Assembly: GCF_947493765.1 (NCBI RefSeq)
Contig: NZ_CANLSZ010000002.1
Span: 248,001-312,000 of the forward strand
Source of the DNA: an uncultured Arthrobacter sp.
Lineage (GTDB): Bacteria; Actinomycetota; Actinomycetes; Actinomycetales; Micrococcaceae
Reading direction: 5' to 3'
DNA: 64,000 nucleotides
In this document: piece after piece, positions 58,930 through 64,000 of the stretch
Layout: each line of letters begins with the position of its first letter
How positions within the stretch are numbered: position 1 is the stretch's first letter
Translations under genes and position numbers: made by a program
Notes under the pieces: generated by a model
The model's input: the letters and a program-made list of their open reading frames with translations, nothing else
The model's database searches: none
Told to the model about the DNA's origin: nothing

Positions 58930-61595
58930 TCGCTACCTCCGTGTTCCGGCGACCCGGCATCTGACTCAGCCACGTCCTCTGTCGACAACGGTACTTCATC
59001 CCCCGGGAACTCCTCGGAATCAGCGTCCGGTCCCACCGTCCCGATGACGTCGACGTCCGGGCTGGCCTGCGCCGGATCGTCGATCAGGCCCTCCTCGACG
59101 GCCACGCTGCGTTCGCTGTTGCGGGCCACGGCGATGATGCGGTCGGCCTTGTCCGGCTTGGCGAAGATGACGCCCATGGTGTCGCGTCCCTTGGCGGGAA
59201 CACCGGCCACTGCGGATCGGACCACCTTGCCCCCGCCCATCACCACGAGCACCTCGTCCTCCTCCTGGACCACGAGTGCTCCCACCAGGTCCCCCCGCTC
59301 CTCGGCGAGTTTGGCCACCTTGATACCGAGGCCCCCGCGGCCCTGCACCCGGTAGTCGTCCACCCTGGTCCGCTTCGCGAAACCACCCTCGGTGACGATG
59401 AAGACGAACGAGTTGTCGGTGACCACCTTCGCGGCGAGCAGTTCGTCGTCGTTGCGGAACTTCATGCCGGTCACACCCGACGTCGCGCGCCCCATGGGAC
59501 GCAGCGCATCGTCGTCGGCCGTGAAGCGGATCGACTGGCCCTTCCGCGAGACGAGCATGATGTCGTCCGCGCCGGAGACCAGCTGCGCGGAGACGAGTTC
59601 GTCGTTGTCGCGCAGGTTGATCGCGATCACGCCGGCCGTCCGGTTGGTGTCGTAGTCCTCGAGGCGGGTCTTCTTGACCAGTCCCCGCCGGGTCGCCAGG
59701 ACCAGGTACGGCGACTGCTGGTAGTCGCGCAGGTCCAGGACCTGCGCGATGGTCTCGTCGGGCTGGAAGGCGAGCAGATTGGCCACGTGCTGCCCCTTCG
59801 CGTCGCGGGCGGCCTCCACCAGTTCGTAGGCCTTGGCCCGGTAGACCCGACCGAGATTCGTGAAGAACAGCAGCCAGTGGTGCGTGGTGGTGACGAAGAA
59901 GTGCTCGACGACGTCGTCGCCCCGCAGTTGCGCCCCCTTGATGCCCTTCCCGCCACGCGCCTGCTGGCGGTAGTTGTCGCTGCGCGTGCGCTTGACGTAG
60001 CCGCCGCGGGTGATCGTGACGACCATCTCCTCCTCCGGGATCAGGTCCTCCATGCTCATGTCACCGTCGTAGCCCTGGAGGATCTCCGTCCGTCGGTCGT
60101 CGCCGAACTTGGCGACGATCTCGGCGAGCTCCGTGCTGACGATGCCGCGCTGGACGTCCTCGGAGGCGAGGATGCGGTGGAACTCGACGATCATCGACTC
60201 CAGCTCGGCGTGACGGTCCTGGATCTTCTGCCGCTCGAGCGCAGCCAGTCGACGCAGCTGCATGTTGAGGATGGCCGTGGCCTGGAGCTCGTCGATGGAC
60301 AGCAGGGTGATCAGCCCGTCGCGCGCCTCCTCGGTGGTGGAGGACGCGCGGATCAGGGCGATGACCTCGTCGAGGGCGTCGAGTGCCTTGAGCAGGCCAC
60401 GGAGGATGTGGGCCTCCTCCTCGGCCTTGCGCAGCCTGTAGCGCGTGCGCCGCACGATGACCTCGAGCTGGTGGGTCACCCAGTGGCGGATGAACGCGTC
60501 CAGGCTGAGCGTGCGGGGCACGTCGTCCACGATGGCGAGCATGTTGGCGCTGAAGTTGTCCTGCAGCTGCGTGTGCTTGTAGAGGTTGTTCAGGACCACC
60601 TTGGCGATGGCGTCGCGCTTGAGCACGATCACCAGGCGCTGGCCGGTCCTGCCCGAGGTCTCGTCCCGCAGATCCGCGATCCCGCTGATCCGGCCGTCCT
60701 TGACCAGCTCGGCGATCTTGATCGCGAGGTTGTCGGGGTTGGCCTGGTAGGGGAGCTCGGTCACCACGAGGCACGTGCGGTTCTGGATCTCCTCGACGTT
60801 GACCACGGCCCGCATGGTGATGGACCCGCGTCCGGTCCGGTACGCGTCCTCGATGCCCCGGTGGCCGAGGATCTGCGCGCCGGTGGGGAAGTCGGGTCCC
60901 TTGATCCGCTGGATCAGTGCCTCGAGCAGTTCCTCCCGGGAGGCGCTGGGGTTCTCGAGGTACCACTGGACACCCTCGGCGACCTCCCGCAGGTTGTGCG
61001 GGGGGATGTTCGTGGCCATGCCCACGGCGATGCCGGAGGATCCGTTGGCGAGCAGGTTCGGGAAGCGCGACGGCAGGATCGTCGGTTCCTGGTTCTTCCC
61101 GTCGTAGTTGTCCTGGAAGTCGACGGTCTCCTCGTCGATGTCCCGCACCATCTCCATGGCGAGGGGTGCCATCTTCGTCTCCGTGTAGCGCGGTGCGGCC
61201 GCCCCGTCGTTGCCCGGTGAACCGAAGTTGCCCTGCCCGAGGGCCAGCGGATAGCGCATGGTCCAGTCCTGGATGAGCCGGACCAGCGCATCGTAGATCG
61301 CGGAATCCCCGTGCGGGTGGTACTGGCCCATGACCTCGCCCACCACGCGGGCACACTTGTTGAACGACCGGTCGGGCCGGTACCCGCCATCGAACATGGC
61401 ATACAGGACGCGGCGGTGCACGGGCTTGAGACCGTCGCGGACGTCCGGCAGCGCACGTCCCACGATGACCGCCATCGCGTAGTCCAGGTAGGACCGCTGC
61501 ATCTCGGTCTGCAGGTCCACCTGCTCGACACGGTCGGTCAGGACCTCGCCCTCGATGGGCTCGTCCGGGCCGTTGCCGATGGTCTCGTCAGTCAT
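58926..61595 (-). CDS. gyrA: DNA gyrase subunit A
   Basis: This 889-residue subunit cleaves and rejoins DNA in the gyrase tetramer. The catalytic tyrosine is Tyr137 in [11 protein letters not shown]. The quinolone region [15 protein letters not shown] has Ser98 and Asp102, the residues that are wild type for quinolone sensitivity. The C-terminal beta-pinwheel contains the GyrA box [12 protein letters not shown]. The tail is acidic ([19 protein letters not shown]). It lies 143 bp downstream of gyrB on the minus strand and overlaps DUF3566 by 4 bp. Confidence 0.98.
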   Translation of the reverse strand: MTDETIGNGPDEPIEGEVLTDRVEQVDLQTEMQRSYLDYAMAVIVGRALPDVRDGLKPVHRRVLYAMFDGGYRPDRSFNKCARVVGEVMGQYHPHGDSAIYDALVRLIQDWTMRYPLALGQGNFGSPGNDGAAAPRYTETKMAPLAMEMVRDIDEETVDFQDNYDGKNQEPTILPSRFPNLLANGSSGIAVGMATNIPPHNLREVAEGVQWYLENPSASREELLEALIQRIKGPDFPTGAQILGHRGIEDAYRTGRGSITMRAVVNVEEIQNRTCLVVTELPYQANPDNLAIKIAELVKDGRISGIADLRDETSGRTGQRLVIVLKRDAIAKVVLNNLYKHTQLQDNFSANMLAIVDDVPRTLSLDAFIRHWVTHQLEVIVRRTRYRLRKAEEEAHILRGLLKALDALDEVIALIRASSTTEEARDGLITLLSIDELQATAILNMQLRRLAALERQKIQDRHAELESMIVEFHRILASEDVQRGIVSTELAEIVAKFGDDRRTEILQGYDGDMSMEDLIPEEEMVVTITRGGYVKRTRSDNYRQQARGGKGIKGAQLRGDDVVEHFFVTTTHHWLLFFTNLGRVYRAKAYELVEAARDAKGQHVANLLAFQPDETIAQVLDLRDYQQSPYLVLATRRGLVKKTRLEDYDTNRTAGVIAINLRDNDELVSAQLVSGADDIMLVSRKGQSIRFTADDDALRPMGRATSGVTGMKFRNDDELLAAKVVTDNSFVFIVTEGGFAKRTRVDDYRVQGRGGLGIKVAKLAEERGDLVGALVVQEEDEVLVVMGGGKVVRSAVAGVPAKGRDTMGVIFAKPDKADRIIAVARNSERSVAVEEGLIDDPAQASPDVDVIGTVGPDADSEEFPGDEVPLSTEDVAESDAGSPEHGGSE

Positions 61596-61683
61596 GAATC
61601 AGTTCCGTTCGTGAAGAAGGTCTCCGCCGCAGAGTGGACGCGGCCGGCTGCCTGTGCCCGGCGTCTTGTGTAGGCGCTTTGAT

Positions 61684-61704
61684 ATTCGCGAGGAACGAGC
61701 GAAT
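61684..61704 (-). promoter_or_regulatory. inverted repeat in the gyrB-gyrA spacer
   Basis: ATTCGC-N9-GCGAAT lies in the 143-bp spacer, 90-110 bp before the gyrA start. It could form a small hairpin or bind a regulator. No confident promoter lies beside it. Confidence 0.35.
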
Positions 61705-61738
61705 TTCGTCGCGCCGGCAAGATCCCGGGTACCGGCAC

Positions 61739-64000
<2,262 letters not shown>

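Noticed and set aside
61684-61704. LexA box between gyrB and gyrA
   Set aside because: The ATTCGC-N9-GCGAAT repeat has the wrong spacing and half-sites for the TCGAAC-N4-GTTCGA consensus.

Overview
The window is a high-GC actinobacterial chromosome segment close to the replication origin. The gene order gyrB-gyrA-DUF3566-tRNA-Ile-DLW39-tRNA-Ala and, to its left, fhaA-fhaB-pstP-rodA-pbpA-pknB with pabA and crgA is the typical actinobacterial origin-proximal arrangement. DUF5997, DLW-39 and CrgA point to Micrococcaceae (Arthrobacter-like). The species cannot be fixed from sequence alone. oriC itself (dnaA-dnaN) should lie a few kb beyond the right edge, upstream of gyrB.

Layout. 1-6.4 kb: the end of a VOC dioxygenase with an MhqD-like hydrolase and a PEP-mutase family lyase, a secreted alpha/beta hydrolase, a RelA/SpoT-domain protein, and a fused AccD-AccA carboxyltransferase coupled to a CaiB/BaiF CoA-transferase. 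6.5-16.5 kb: a VIT-type metal transporter, phosphoketolase directly coupled to ligD, START-like proteins, ku on the opposite strand, and nhaA. 16.6-25.6 kb: Trk potassium uptake, a HAD hydrolase with DUF2630, tRNA-Val(CAC), a short-chain dehydrogenase, a YtrA-type GntR-ABC operon, a lone PstS lipoprotein, and dps. 25.7-34 kb: a narGHJI-narK nitrate respiration operon in which narG has an in-frame amber codon. 34-38.9 kb: gluconate kinase and permease, a FAD dehydrogenase, and a LysR-type effector domain without HTH back to back with DUF5997. 38.9-44.8 kb: the imuA'-imuB-dnaE2 mutagenesis cassette with a LexA box inside its promoter. 44.9-64 kb: tRNA-Leu, the FHA/PstP/RodA/PBP/PknB cell-wall control operon, pabA, crgA, a cluster of DnaA boxes, rhomboid protease, cyclophilin, a CwsA/DUF5324-like protein, an EamA exporter, two tRNAs around a 38-residue DLW-39 protein, DUF3566, gyrA and gyrB.

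How the genes fit together. Three DNA-damage functions occur in one window: NHEJ (ku, ligD), SOS translesion synthesis (imuA', imuB, dnaE2) and Dps. Gluconate uptake and phosphorylation feed 6-phosphogluconate into the pentose phosphate pool, which phosphoketolase can drain to acetyl phosphate. The fhaA-pknB operon links Ser/Thr phosphorylation to peptidoglycan synthesis and cell elongation; crgA and the CwsA-like protein are its expected membrane partners. Many genes carry a TANNNT -10 element only 6-7 bases before the start codon, which suggests leaderless transcription.

I saw no insertion sequences, prophage, CRISPR array or rRNA genes. The most notable observations are the amber codon in narG, the DnaA-box cluster outside the expected oriC, and the LexA-controlled, apparently leaderless imuA' promoter.
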